23,109 nt of DNA from Betaproteobacteria bacterium HGW-Betaproteobacteria-8 (GTDB taxonomy: Bacteria; Pseudomonadota; Gammaproteobacteria; Burkholderiales; Methylophilaceae): the NCBI GenBank assembly GCA_002842135.1, contig PHCD01000018.1, positions 1 through 23,109 on the forward strand. Direction: 5' to 3'. The position numbers and the translations under genes were made by a program. The notes below the pieces were generated by a model, which saw only the letters and a list, made by a program, of their open reading frames with translations, had not been told where the DNA came from and searched no databases. Position 1 is the first letter of the stretch. Every line of letters starts with the position of its first letter. This document shows, one piece after another, positions 1-8,178 of this stretch.

Positions 1-9
1 TGTTAGAAT
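1..9 (+). promoter_or_regulatory. putative extended -10 promoter element of the rluF-like gene
   Basis: The first nine bases read TGTTAGAAT, an extended -10 (TGN followed by a 5/6 match to TATAAT). Any -35 box would lie outside the window. A start near base 16 would leave a leader of only about 10-16 nt before the TTG start codons at 26 and 32. Confidence 0.35.
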
Positions 10-25
10 GACCCCTTATTGAAAG

Positions 26-1192
26 TTGACTTTGACCACACTCAAACTCCCATCCTCCAAATCCAAACCCGGCAATTCGGCGCACAAGCCGGTGCGTCGC
101 CCTGATGCTGCCAAGCGAGTGCGCACCAGTGCACCGGCAAACACGGAAAAATCTCAAATCAACGCAGCCGGACAGGCAAAGGCGCCGGTAGTCGACAAGC
201 CGGAACGCCAGCGCAACCATCGGCATGACGGCAAGCCGCGTCAGCCTGCGACGCCGGACAGCCGTGCGCCTGCCGAGCGGCCTTTGCAGCGCGGCGAGTT
301 CAAGCGCGATGAGTACAAACGCAATCCGCCGAAAACCCTGGTGCAGGGGCGCGATACACCACGACGCGGCGGCAAGGCACGAGATGGCTTCGAGCAGGGC
401 GATTTCAATCAGGATCGTGCGACCAACCCGATGTTTGCGCCCAAGCCGCTGGCCTCCAATCCCGATTTTCCGCGCCTGTCCAAACGCATGGCGGAGCTGG
501 GCTTGTGTTCCCGCCGTGAGGCCGATGAGTGGATCGTCAATGGCTGGGTAAAGGTCGATGGTCAGGTGGTTGATGTACTGGGCACCCGCGTCGCGCCGGA
601 AGCCAGAATCGAAGTCAGCAAGGCGGCGGAAAAGCATCAGTCGGAAATCGTCACGATTCTGCTGCACAAGCCGGTGGGCTATGTTTCAGGCCAGGCCGAG
701 GATGGCTATGAGCCTGCTGTGGTGCTGGTGCATCCGGATAATCAATGGGAAGAAGACCCGGTCAGAAAAACTTTCCAGCGCGGATTCCTCAAGGGACTGG
801 CGCCGGCCGGCCGGCTGGATATCGATTCCACCGGTTTGCTGGTGCTGACGCAGGATGGCCGTGTCGCCAGACAGCTGATCGGCGAGGATTCGACCATTGA
901 GAAGGAATACCTGGTCAGGGTCGAAGGCACGTTGTCGGCGGAAGGGATGAAGAAACTCAATTTCGGCTTGGCGCTGGACGGTGTCCCACTCAAGCCCGCC
1001 AAGGTTTCCTGGCAGAATGAAGACCAGTTGCGTTTTGTCCTGCGCGAGGGCAAAAAGCGCCAGATTCGTCGTATGTGCGAGCTGGTGGGTCTGCATGTCG
1101 TCGGCCTCAAGCGTGTACGCATCGGCAGCGTGACGCTGGGTAAACTGCCGATGGGACAATGGCGCTATCTCAAACCGGGTGAGCGCTTCTAG
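26..1192 (+). CDS. rluF: RsuA/RluB/RluF-family rRNA pseudouridine synthase with long basic N-terminal extension
   Basis: Converts a specific uridine in 23S rRNA to pseudouridine. After about 145 low-complexity residues rich in K, R, P, G and D there is an S4 RNA-binding domain (about residues 149-200, with CSRREAD), then the catalytic domain with [11 protein letters not shown], whose Asp265 is the expected nucleophile, and the RQIRRMCE motif near the C terminus. RQIRRMCE followed by LPMGQWR resembles RluF more than RluB (which has REVRRLWE), so the symbol is tentative. An in-frame stop at 20-22 means the N terminus lies inside the window. No ATG occurs before the S4 domain except one near residue 137, so translation probably starts at TTG 26 or TTG 32; the latter has GAAAG six bases upstream. 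Similar extensions are common in betaproteobacterial members and may bind rRNA. uppP follows after 41 nt. Confidence 0.85.
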   Translation: MTLTTLKLPSSKSKPGNSAHKPVRRPDAAKRVRTSAPANTEKSQINAAGQAKAPVVDKPERQRNHRHDGKPRQPATPDSRAPAERPLQRGEFKRDEYKRNPPKTLVQGRDTPRRGGKARDGFEQGDFNQDRATNPMFAPKPLASNPDFPRLSKRMAELGLCSRREADEWIVNGWVKVDGQVVDVLGTRVAPEARIEVSKAAEKHQSEIVTILLHKPVGYVSGQAEDGYEPAVVLVHPDNQWEEDPVRKTFQRGFLKGLAPAGRLDIDSTGLLVLTQDGRVARQLIGEDSTIEKEYLVRVEGTLSAEGMKKLNFGLALDGVPLKPAKVSWQNEDQLRFVLREGKKRQIRRMCELVGLHVVGLKRVRIGSVTLGKLPMGQWRYLKPGERF

Positions 1193-1233
1193 CTTTTACG
1201 ATTCAAGTTAACGAGAAGAAAGACATTCAATCA

Positions 1234-2040
1234 ATGGAATTGATGCTGTTGTTAAAAGCCTTCATTCTGGGTGTAGTCGAGGGCGCGACCGAGTTCCTGC
1301 CAGTTAGCAGTACTGGTCACCAGATCATCGTCGGCGATCTGCTCGAGTTCAATGATGAGAAAAGTAAGGTATTCATGATATTTATCCAGCTGGGTGCGAT
1401 CCTGGCGATCTGCTGGGAATACCGTACTCGCCTGGAACATGTCGTCAGCGGTGCATTCAGCGACAAGTCGGCGCAACGCTTCATTTTCAATCTTGGTGTG
1501 GCCTTCATGCCAGCCGCACTGCTTGGCCTGGCTTTCCATAGCCAGATCAAGGCTTATCTGTTCTCACCGTTCAAGGTTGCCATCGCCCTCATCGTCGGCG
1601 GTTTTATCATCCTGATTGTGGAGAAATTCGCGCCTGCGCCGACGACGGAAACCGTGGATGATATGAGTTTCAAACAGGCACTAAAGATCGGTTGTGCACA
1701 GTCGATGGCATTGATCCCAGGGGTCTCCCGTTCCGGCGCCACCATTCTTGGCGGCGTGATTTTCGGCCTGTCGCGCAAGGCGGCGACCGAGTTCTCATTT
1801 TTCGTCGCCATCCCCATCATGTTTGCCGCGACGATCTTCGATCTGCTGAAGAACCGCGATCTTTTGAGCTGGGGCGATGTCCCCGTTTTCGCTGTCGGCT
1901 TCATTACCTCCTTCTTTGCCGCACTGCTGGCGGTGAAGACTTTCATCCGCTATGTCGCGCATCACGATTTCCGCCTTTTTGCCTACTACCGTATTGTGTT
2001 TGGTTGCCTCGTGCTGGCTTATTTCTGGAATGCTGCATGA
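1234..2040 (+). CDS. uppP: undecaprenyl-diphosphatase (UppP/BacA)
   Basis: Integral membrane phosphatase that converts undecaprenyl diphosphate to undecaprenyl phosphate, recycling the lipid carrier for peptidoglycan and polysaccharide synthesis; overproduction gives bacitracin resistance in other species. Its 268 residues match the family length. Both signature motifs are present: [14 protein letters not shown] (Glu16, Glu20, His29) and PGVSRSG (Arg166), which form the active site in the E. coli enzyme. Several hydrophobic segments follow. The ATG at 1234 has a purine-rich GAGAAGAAAG upstream. Its stop overlaps the start of the ExoD-like gene (ATGA at 2037-2040), which indicates translational coupling. 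Confidence 0.96.
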   Translation: MELMLLLKAFILGVVEGATEFLPVSSTGHQIIVGDLLEFNDEKSKVFMIFIQLGAILAICWEYRTRLEHVVSGAFSDKSAQRFIFNLGVAFMPAALLGLAFHSQIKAYLFSPFKVAIALIVGGFIILIVEKFAPAPTTETVDDMSFKQALKIGCAQSMALIPGVSRSGATILGGVIFGLSRKAATEFSFFVAIPIMFAATIFDLLKNRDLLSWGDVPVFAVGFITSFFAALLAVKTFIRYVAHHDFRLFAYYRIVFGCLVLAYFWNAA

Positions 2041-2663
2041 ACGATTATGAACGGCTGGTGGCGACGCTTTCGCGTTTTGAGCAGGAAGCGAAACATAAGC
2101 CGCTGACGCTGGGAGAAGCGCTGGACAGCCTGGATGGTACCGTCTATGCCTTGATTTCGCTGATACTGGTGATTCCGTTTGTGCAGCCTGTGCCACTCGG
2201 CCCGATCACTGTGCTGGGTGGCATCACTTTTATCATTCTCGGTTGGCAGATGTGGCGCGGGCATTCATCGCCTGTGTTGCCAAAAAAGATACGCAATGTC
2301 GAAATGAGTGAGAACTCCTGGCGCATGTTGGGTAATACCTGTTTGAAAATTGTGAATTTTTGTCATAAGTTTACCAAGCCGCGCATGTTCAACCTGGTGG
2401 AAGGTAGGCAAGGGCAAAAAATCGGAGGTATGATTCTGATGGCTTCCGGGAGCCTCATGGCGATACCGTTCGGCGTCCTGCCGCTGAATAACTCCCTGCC
2501 AGGCCTGGCGATTCTGTTCTTCTGTTTTGGCGATATGGAGAGCGACGGGCTGATGACGGTGATTGCATTTGGCTGGATCGTTGTTACCATTCTTTATTTC
2601 ACGGCCTTCTTTATTGGACTTTATTTCCTTGGCAACGAAGTGTTCGAATATCTGAAATTTTGA
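2037..2663 (+). CDS. ExoD-family membrane protein (exopolysaccharide synthesis ExoD)
   Basis: A 208-residue membrane protein that matches ExoD, a family named from Rhizobium exopolysaccharide mutants and still without a known reaction. Visible features are the conserved early segment LGEALDSL, a hydrophobic hairpin (about residues 38-72) containing [11 protein letters not shown], a central amphipathic part, a [18 protein letters not shown] segment, the FGDMESDG motif and a last membrane helix. The start is taken at the ATG overlapping the uppP stop; the reading frame stays open far upstream inside uppP, but that part is a shadow. AsmA follows after 19 nt. Its position between uppP and asmA suggests an envelope role, which is inference. 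Confidence 0.85.
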   Translation: MNDYERLVATLSRFEQEAKHKPLTLGEALDSLDGTVYALISLILVIPFVQPVPLGPITVLGGITFIILGWQMWRGHSSPVLPKKIRNVEMSENSWRMLGNTCLKIVNFCHKFTKPRMFNLVEGRQGQKIGGMILMASGSLMAIPFGVLPLNNSLPGLAILFFCFGDMESDGLMTVIAFGWIVVTILYFTAFFIGLYFLGNEVFEYLKF

Positions 2664-2682
2664 TCATGAATCGAGTGCAGAC

Positions 2683-5361
2683 ATGAAAAAATTACTCAAA
2701 TACGGAGCTTTCGCTCTGGCCGGCCTGATTGTCGTGGTTTTGATAGTTGCAGGCGTGGTGGCGGCTACATTCAATCCCAATGATTACAAACCGCTGGTGG
2801 TGAAACTGGTGCAGGATAAAAAGCAACGCACCCTGAATATCGAAGGCGATATCAAACTCGCATTCTGGCCGAAGATAGGCGCCAATCTCGGCAAAATCTC
2901 CATTTCTGAGCACAAGAGTGATAAAGAGTTTGCCTCGGTCGATGGCCTGCAGGTTTCCCTTGCATTGCTGCCATTACTGAAGAAGGAACTTATCGTCGAT
3001 ACGATTTATGTCGATGGCGCTCGTGCCAATATCGTGCGCTATGAAGACGGCACGACGAACTTTGATGACTTGCTGAGCGAAGATGAGAGTGAATCCGAGC
3101 AGATCAAGTTCGATGTGGACGGCGTTATCGTCACCAATTCGGCCGTGACTTATACCGATTTGCAGGCGGGCAATGAAGTCCAGCTGAGCAAGTTCAACCT
3201 CAAGGCGGGACATGTGGCTTTAGCCCAGCCGTTCGATCTGTCCACGGATTTCGAGTTGGTTGCGACCAAACCGGCACTGAAGGTGGCGGCCAAAATCGAC
3301 GGCAACTTCATGGCTGATCCTGAGCAGAAGCATTTTGTGGCCAAAGGGCTGGATGCCAATGTGCAGGGTGACTTTGCCGGTGGCAAGGATGTCGAGGTGC
3401 AAGTTTCGGGGGATGTTGATGCGAAACCGGAAAACACCGAATTACTGGTCGATGGTTTGAAGTTGGCTCTGACCGGTAACTTCGACGGTGCCAAGGTCGT
3501 TGTCGATCTGGCAGCACCGAAACTGGTGGTGCTGAAAGACGAAGTCAGTGGCAAGGAAGCCAAACTGAGCCTCAGCCAGGAAAAAGGCAGCGATACCCTC
3601 AAGGCCAACATGGTGCTGGCAGATATCAAGGGCTCGCCAAAAGCGTTGCAAAGCAGCGGCATCAGCGGCGACATCTCGGCTAAACAGGGTGCGCGCACGG
3701 TAGAGGGCAAGTTTTCGTCCCCATTTAGCGGCAATATCGAAAAACTGATTTTTGAATTGCCCAAGCTCGCCGGTAATCTGGATGTGAAAGATCCGGCATT
3801 GCCTAATGGTGCAATGAAGGGTGATTTTGCCCTGAAACTGTATGCCGACGTCAAGCAGGAACAGGTCAAGAGCGATTTCAACCTGGCGATCGACAATACC
3901 AAACTGAAGGGCGATGTGGCGGTTGCCGGTTTCGGCAAGCCGAACATCAAGTTCAATCTGAATGCGGATACGCTGGACCTGAACAAGCTGCTGGGCCAGC
4001 CCACCGCCGCCAAAACGGAAAAGGCTGCAGAAGGCCCGGCTAAACCAGCTGACCTTTCGGTACTGAAGGATCTGCTGCTGGAAGGCAAGGTCAACATCGG
4101 TAGCATCATTTATGACAAATACCGGCTGTCCAATCTCAATATGGGCGTCAAGGCCGATGGCGAGCGCCTGACCGTCAGCCCGTTCGCCGTCAAGCTGGAC
4201 GAATCGCAAATCAAGGGCAGTTTCGCCATCAGCCGTTTTGCCAAGCCGATCTACCATTTCGATGTCGATATCGACAAGCTGGATGCCGATCGTTATATCG
4301 CCAAGAAAGAGGATAAAACAGCGGCCGTCGAAACCAAACCGGCTGTCGATACGCCGATTGATTTGAGTGCACTGAAGGCTATCAACGCGGATGGTGAGCT
4401 TCGTATCGGTTGGCTCAAGCTGGCCAACGTCAAGTCCACCAATGTACGCATCAAGCTCAAAGCAGATGATGGCGTGGCGCAGTTGGCACCGTTCTCCGCC
4501 AATCTTTACGAGGGTGCCATGAACGGATCGCTACAGGTGGATGCGCGCAGCACTCCGCAAATTGCGCTTAAACAGAACATGACGGGTATTGCGATAGGCC
4601 CCTTGCTGGTGGATGCCATCAATAATGACATGTTGAGCGGCAAGGGCAACCTCAGCCTGGATGTGAAGACCAGCGGCGCGACGGTAGGTGCCTTAAAAAA
4701 GTCACTTGGTGGCACGGCCGGGCTGAATCTGGTTGATGGTGCCGTCAAGGGCATTGATATTGCCGGTACCATACGTGGTTACAAGGACAAACTCAGCAGC
4801 TTGAAGGGTGAAGCTACTACAGTTGAAGGCGATAAAACCCAGAAAACTGATTTCACCGAAATGGCTGCAACTTTCAACATCAAGAATGGGGTTGCACACA
4901 ACGATGATTTGAGCATGAAAGCCCCGCTCTTCCGGATAACCGGTAGCGGCGATATCGATATTGCCAATGAAACTATCAATTACCTGGCCAAGCCAACGAT
5001 TGTGAAAAGCCTGGCAGGGCAAGGTGGTGCCGGGCTTGACGAGTTGAGCGGTGTGACTGTCCCGGTGAAACTCACCGGCACATTCTCCAAACCGAAATAT
5101 GCGCTGGATTTTGCCGGTATTGCCACGGCAATAGCAAAGAAGAAGGTGGTGGACAAGATAGGTGGCAGCAAAGGTGAAGCAGTACAGAAGCTGATGGAAG
5201 GTGATACCGCAGGTGGGCTGGAAGGTCTGCTGAAAAAGAAAACCGAGCCAACACCTGTCGAGAAAACCACTGAGCCGGCAGCGACGCCACCGGCGGAAGA
5301 AAAGCCGGCGAGCCAGGAAGACAAGGTCAAGCAGAAGCTGGATAAGCTGCTCGGCTTTTAG
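2683..5361 (+). CDS. AsmA family protein
   Basis: An 892-residue protein with an N-terminal membrane anchor (about residues 7-29, KYGAFALAGLIVVVLIVAGVV region) and a long periplasmic part rich in beta-strand-like repeats. The N-terminal AsmA pattern is clear: FNPNDYKPLVVKLVQDKKQRTL followed by a LAFWPKIGANLGKISISE-type segment. The C-terminal AsmA domain covers roughly residues 600-820 with the GKGNLSLDVKTSG and LSMKAPLFRITGSGDIDIAN segments. Proteins of this family, related to TamB and YhdP, are thought to act in phospholipid movement or outer-membrane homeostasis. Two Lys/Glu/Ala/Pro linkers (near residues 443 and 545) and a Pro/Glu/Lys-rich tail separate the modules. It is the last gene of the uppP operon and is followed by a strong hairpin. 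Confidence 0.92.
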   Translation: MKKLLKYGAFALAGLIVVVLIVAGVVAATFNPNDYKPLVVKLVQDKKQRTLNIEGDIKLAFWPKIGANLGKISISEHKSDKEFASVDGLQVSLALLPLLKKELIVDTIYVDGARANIVRYEDGTTNFDDLLSEDESESEQIKFDVDGVIVTNSAVTYTDLQAGNEVQLSKFNLKAGHVALAQPFDLSTDFELVATKPALKVAAKIDGNFMADPEQKHFVAKGLDANVQGDFAGGKDVEVQVSGDVDAKPENTELLVDGLKLALTGNFDGAKVVVDLAAPKLVVLKDEVSGKEAKLSLSQEKGSDTLKANMVLADIKGSPKALQSSGISGDISAKQGARTVEGKFSSPFSGNIEKLIFELPKLAGNLDVKDPALPNGAMKGDFALKLYADVKQEQVKSDFNLAIDNTKLKGDVAVAGFGKPNIKFNLNADTLDLNKLLGQPTAAKTEKAAEGPAKPADLSVLKDLLLEGKVNIGSIIYDKYRLSNLNMGVKADGERLTVSPFAVKLDESQIKGSFAISRFAKPIYHFDVDIDKLDADRYIAKKEDKTAAVETKPAVDTPIDLSALKAINADGELRIGWLKLANVKSTNVRIKLKADDGVAQLAPFSANLYEGAMNGSLQVDARSTPQIALKQNMTGIAIGPLLVDAINNDMLSGKGNLSLDVKTSGATVGALKKSLGGTAGLNLVDGAVKGIDIAGTIRGYKDKLSSLKGEATTVEGDKTQKTDFTEMAATFNIKNGVAHNDDLSMKAPLFRITGSGDIDIANETINYLAKPTIVKSLAGQGGAGLDELSGVTVPVKLTGTFSKPKYALDFAGIATAIAKKKVVDKIGGSKGEAVQKLMEGDTAGGLEGLLKKKTEPTPVEKTTEPAATPPAEEKPASQEDKVKQKLDKLLGF

Positions 5362-5395
5362 GCAGACAGACTCGCTTTAGCTGTTTCAAATCAAA

Positions 5396-5440
5396 GCGCC
5401 ATTGCCGGACTGGATTGTTGTTCATCTCCGGTAATGGCGC
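5396..5440. terminator. hairpin terminator shared by the AsmA gene (+) and the small lipoprotein gene (-)
   Basis: A 13-bp inverted repeat: left arm 5396-5408 (GCGCCATTGCCGG) pairs with 5428-5440 with one G-T wobble, enclosing a 19-nt loop. It follows the AsmA stop by 34 nt. Read on the minus strand it is followed by a T-rich run (TTTGATTTG), so it can also serve the lipoprotein gene ending at 5461. Confidence 0.75.
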
Positions 5441-5460
5441 TTGTTATTGGTCGTTGCGTA

Positions 5461-5601
5461 TTAGCGTTTGTTATGACCGGGTGCGTTTTCGCTGTTACCG
5501 GGTCCGTGAGGATCATGGCCGGGCGGCACGTCGTGACGATGGTGGTAATGACAGGCGCTGAGAAAAACCGTCAACAGTACAGATGCAAGTATTGTTTTCA
5601 T
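5461..5601 (-). CDS. small His-rich lipoprotein, 46 residues
   Basis: Read on the minus strand, ATG at 5601 opens a 46-codon frame ending in TAA at 5461. It begins MKTILASVLLTVFLSAC, a compact signal peptide with a lipobox (LSAC), and continues HYHHRHDVPP with further His, Gly, Pro and Asn residues to a basic end (HNKR). There are eight histidines in the mature 30 residues. An AGGGA Shine-Dalgarno sequence lies five bases before the ATG and a terminator hairpin follows the stop. The signal peptide, lipobox, ribosome site and terminator all agree, so this is very probably a real gene and the plus-strand frame here is its shadow. I do not recognise a family; the His-rich tail suggests possible metal binding, but that is inference. 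Confidence 0.75.
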   Translation of the reverse strand: MKTILASVLLTVFLSACHYHHRHDVPPGHDPHGPGNSENAPGHNKR

Positions 5602-5729
5602 AAAATCCCTATTATCAAATTAAACGAAATATTGAATTGCGTGGAGCAAACTCCTCAATAAAAACGGATGATAAAGCATCCTGTTGACTCACGTTAAGCT
5701 GTTTGCTTCTTTTAAAGGTACCGCCGACC

Positions 5730-6791
5730 ATGACCGACTTTGCACGCGCGCTTATCCAGTGGCAGAAAATCCATGGTCGTCATGACCTCCCCTGGCAGAA
5801 TACTCGGGACCCTTATGCCATCTGGGTGTCGGAGATCATGTTGCAGCAGACCCAGGTGTCGGCTGTCATTGCCTATTACCAGAAATTCATGCGACGCTTT
5901 CCCGACATTGCCAGTCTGGCCAGTGCCGGGCAGGACGATGTACTGCAGCACTGGAGCGGCCTCGGTTACTATTCAAGAGCGCGTAACCTGCATCGCGCCG
6001 CGCAAATTCTGGTGCAGGAACACGCAGGATGCTTCCCGGGAAATTTTGAGGCAATTCAAACCCTGCCCGGCATTGGCCGCTCGACCGCCGCGGCAATTTC
6101 CAGCTTTGCCTTCGCGCATCCGCAACCTATTCTCGACGGCAATGTAAAACGTGTGTTTGCCCGCCACTTCCTGGTAGAAGGCTGGCCCGGGTCACTCAAG
6201 GTGGAAAAACAGTTGTGGAAGCTGGCGGAAAGGCTGATGCCGCAATCGGAGGTCATTGCCTATACCCAAGGTTTGATGGATATGGGGGCAACCTTGTGCA
6301 CACGTAGCAAACCACGTTGCAATGCCTGTCCTTTGCAATCCACATGTGGCGCTTATATGGAAAACCGGGTGCAATCGCTACCTGAAGCCAGGCCGCGCAA
6401 GGTGTTGCCGGAAAAAAATGCCACCATGTTGCTCCTGCTGCAGGGAGATGAGATTCTGCTGGAAAAGCGCCCACCGAGCGGTATATGGGGTGGACTCTGG
6501 AGTCTGCCGGAAGTGCCGGATGACGTCGATGTACAGGAACTCGCTCGCGAACGCTATGGTGTAGAAGCGGAGCTTCTGCCCAGCCTGCCGGTGCTGACGC
6601 ATACCTTTACGCATTTTCGATTGCATATCACACCGCAACCTTTGCGCATCACCAAAAATTTGAACCAGGCGAGACAGGCATCGTTTGTCATGCTGGGTCA
6701 TGAAGATGCCATCGGCGCGGCCTTGCCGGCACCAATCAGAAAAATCCTTACCGGACTCAGTTCTAGCCGGCCTTGCGAAAAGTCAGGTTGA
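5730..6791 (+). CDS. mutY: A/G-specific adenine DNA glycosylase MutY
   Basis: Base-excision repair enzyme that removes adenine mispaired with 8-oxoguanine. The 353 residues match the family. Visible landmarks are SEIMLQQTQV with catalytic Glu35, the helix-hairpin-helix LPGIGRSTAAAI (about 112-123), catalytic Asp136 in ILDGNVKRV, and a [4Fe-4S] cluster Cys190-x6-Cys197-x2-Cys200-x5-Cys206. The C-terminal Nudix-like domain that recognises 8-oxoguanine starts near residue 230 (GIWGGLWSLPE). The ATG at 5730 is chosen over an upstream in-frame TTG at 5703 because it gives the usual N terminus and has AAAGG 11 bases before it. The 3' end overlaps the convergent alkB by 29 bp. Confidence 0.96.
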   Translation: MTDFARALIQWQKIHGRHDLPWQNTRDPYAIWVSEIMLQQTQVSAVIAYYQKFMRRFPDIASLASAGQDDVLQHWSGLGYYSRARNLHRAAQILVQEHAGCFPGNFEAIQTLPGIGRSTAAAISSFAFAHPQPILDGNVKRVFARHFLVEGWPGSLKVEKQLWKLAERLMPQSEVIAYTQGLMDMGATLCTRSKPRCNACPLQSTCGAYMENRVQSLPEARPRKVLPEKNATMLLLLQGDEILLEKRPPSGIWGGLWSLPEVPDDVDVQELARERYGVEAELLPSLPVLTHTFTHFRLHITPQPLRITKNLNQARQASFVMLGHEDAIGAALPAPIRKILTGLSSSRPCEKSG

Positions 6792-7404
6792 TGCGCTGAT
6801 TGCCTAGCGTGGGATGGTGGCCCGGTTTGACGGGCAAAACACCATGAAAGCGCAGACGGTCGATGCCACCCCAGACCACCACATCCCCATGCATAAGCGG
6901 TAATCGCAAGACCCGATCCGGGCGCTTCAATCCGCTGAACAGAAAGATGGCAGGGATACCGAGAGAAACCGAGACGATGGGTTGGCTGAAGTCCTGCTCG
7001 TCTTTGTCCTGGTGCAAGCCCATTTTGGCACCGGGTTCGTAACGATTGATCAGGCAGGCATCTGGCTGGAAGTCGCTGAATCCGGCCGCGTTTGCAGCAT
7101 TGTGTGCCAGTAATGAGAAAATGTCCGGCATGCGGGGCCATGGCTTGCCGCTGACGGGGTCTGTCGTTTCATAGCGGTAGCCATGCCTGTCCGACACCCA
7201 GCCCAATGCGCCGCAGCTGCTGGTTCGGACAGACATCTTCTGGCCGCCGGGAGTCGTCATTTCGCGCAAGGACGTCTCTGCAAGTATCAGGCTCAGCGCT
7301 TCCAGCAGTGCCATTTCATGGCTGAGCGCAAACCCGCTCAGCGCCCAGGATTCAGGGCCAATTTGCAGTTTTCCGGATTCTGCTAATGCGTCGAACATAT
7401 CCAT
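6763..7404 (-). CDS. alkB: DNA oxidative demethylase AlkB
   Basis: Fe(II)/2-oxoglutarate-dependent dioxygenase that directly reverses 1-methyladenine and 3-methylcytosine damage. The 213 residues align almost without gaps to E. coli AlkB. Iron ligands His131, Asp133 (LHQDKDE) and His187 (RFHGV) and 2-oxoglutarate-binding Arg204 and Arg210 (RINLTFR) fall at the same numbers as in E. coli as I recall them. The substrate-lid segment LINRYEPGAKMGLH is intact. The ATG at 7404 has AAAGG six bases upstream. The gene runs tail to tail into mutY with a 29-bp overlap and no terminator between them. Confidence 0.95.
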   Translation of the reverse strand: MDMFDALAESGKLQIGPESWALSGFALSHEMALLEALSLILAETSLREMTTPGGQKMSVRTSSCGALGWVSDRHGYRYETTDPVSGKPWPRMPDIFSLLAHNAANAAGFSDFQPDACLINRYEPGAKMGLHQDKDEQDFSQPIVSVSLGIPAIFLFSGLKRPDRVLRLPLMHGDVVVWGGIDRLRFHGVLPVKPGHHPTLGNQRINLTFRKAG

Positions 7405-7426
7405 TCACGACCTTTGAGATCAATGT

Positions 7427-7462
7427 AAAAAAGCCCCCTGACCTACGGATGAGGGCTTTTTT
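7427..7462. terminator. rho-independent terminator downstream of the Fae-like gene
   Basis: AAAAAAGCCC at 7427-7436 pairs perfectly with GGGCTTTTTT at 7453-7462. Read on the minus strand it lies 42 nt after the Fae-like stop and ends in six T, a classic terminator. It lies just upstream of alkB and so separates the two minus-strand units. Confidence 0.85.
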
Positions 7463-7504
7463 ACAGCTTGCTTATAAGCTCTAACCGTTCAGGGGGTAGC
7501 TGGC

Positions 7505-8056
7505 TTAGATATCGCCCCAGCTTTCGTCCCACATACAGTGCTTGATGGTATGACGGTTCTTGATCAACTCGTCAATTGAAGGCTCGTCATTCAGTGCACG
7601 TTTGATCGCCAGCTTGGTGGCTTCATAGTTGTTCTTGTACATGTCGGCCTTGTCTAGCTTGCCTTCCTTGGCCAGAGCAGCACAACCCGGGTCAATCCAC
7701 ACCAGGCTGACGATACACAGGTCGTTGACCTGGTCTTTGGGGATGATGCCTTCGATCACGCAGTCAACAATCGCGTCTGCAGTCGCGGCCTGTACCACGC
7801 CACCGAACAGTTCGATATTGATTGAGTCCTTGAGGGTGACTTTAGGCACCATCATGGCCGCTGGGCGGACCAGTTGGTTGATGTCGCGTACGACAAACAT
7901 CGCGGTGTGGCCCTTGCTTTGCGCCATCATATTGGCAAATGCGGTACCTACCGGGCCATCGACGGCACCGATGAGGATTTCCGGCATGGCAGCGGTAACG
8001 TCTTTACCTTCGCTGTAAACAGTGGCTTCACCAGCCTTGAAAACGATTTTGGACAT
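7505..8056 (-). CDS. formaldehyde-activating enzyme (Fae) family protein, catalytic His replaced
   Basis: Fae condenses formaldehyde with tetrahydromethanopterin in methylotrophs. This 183-residue protein is clearly of the family: GPVGTAFANMMAQ, the central VPKVTLKD...FGGVVQAATADAI segment, VIEGIIPKDQVNDL, and the YKNNYEATKLAIKRAL signature near the C terminus. Two departures stand out. Where canonical Fae has A-H-I-D-L-I-I-G with the catalytic histidine, this protein has A-M-P-E-I-L-I-G, with Met24 in the His place. It also carries an insertion around SLVWIDPGCAALAKEGKLDKAD and an extra C-terminal tail with HTIKHCMWDESWGD. It is therefore more likely a Fae paralogue (Fae2/Fae3-like) than the housekeeping enzyme. 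The ATG at 8056 has AAAGGAA upstream; it stands alone between a promoter and a terminator. Confidence 0.88.
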   Translation of the reverse strand: MSKIVFKAGEATVYSEGKDVTAAMPEILIGAVDGPVGTAFANMMAQSKGHTAMFVVRDINQLVRPAAMMVPKVTLKDSINIELFGGVVQAATADAIVDCVIEGIIPKDQVNDLCIVSLVWIDPGCAALAKEGKLDKADMYKNNYEATKLAIKRALNDEPSIDELIKNRHTIKHCMWDESWGDI

Positions 8057-8091
8057 GGAATTCCTTTGATTAATGAGTGGGGAAAAGCGTT

Positions 8092-8120
8092 ATTTTACCG
8101 AAGCGTGTCGCATTCAACAA
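8092..8120 (-). promoter_or_regulatory. putative sigma70 promoter of the Fae-like gene
   Basis: On the minus strand TTGTTG (8120-8115), a 17-bp spacer and TAAAAT (8097-8092, 5/6 match to the -10 consensus) lie 35 nt upstream of the Fae-like start codon. Spacing is optimal and the position fits a single-gene transcript. Confidence 0.5.
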
Positions 8121-8178
8121 ATGCCAGGAAGCCGGCAAGCAGATTGAAAATCAATTGCTTAGGACGGCGTTGGATGAT

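Noticed and set aside
1692..2036. Upstream extension of the ExoD-like frame inside uppP
   Set aside because: The extra residues lie in a second frame of uppP and look like a shadow; the ATG at 2037 overlapping the uppP stop gives the normal family start.
3150..4109. 319-codon minus-strand frame inside the AsmA gene
   Set aside because: Another antisense shadow with Ser/Leu-rich composition caused by AsmA codon use.
3442..4257. 271-codon minus-strand frame inside the AsmA gene
   Set aside because: It is antisense to a clear AsmA protein, has no family features and no ribosome site.
5434..5661. Plus-strand 75-codon ORF
   Set aside because: It starts inside the terminator hairpin, has no ribosome site and lies opposite the well-supported lipoprotein gene on the minus strand.
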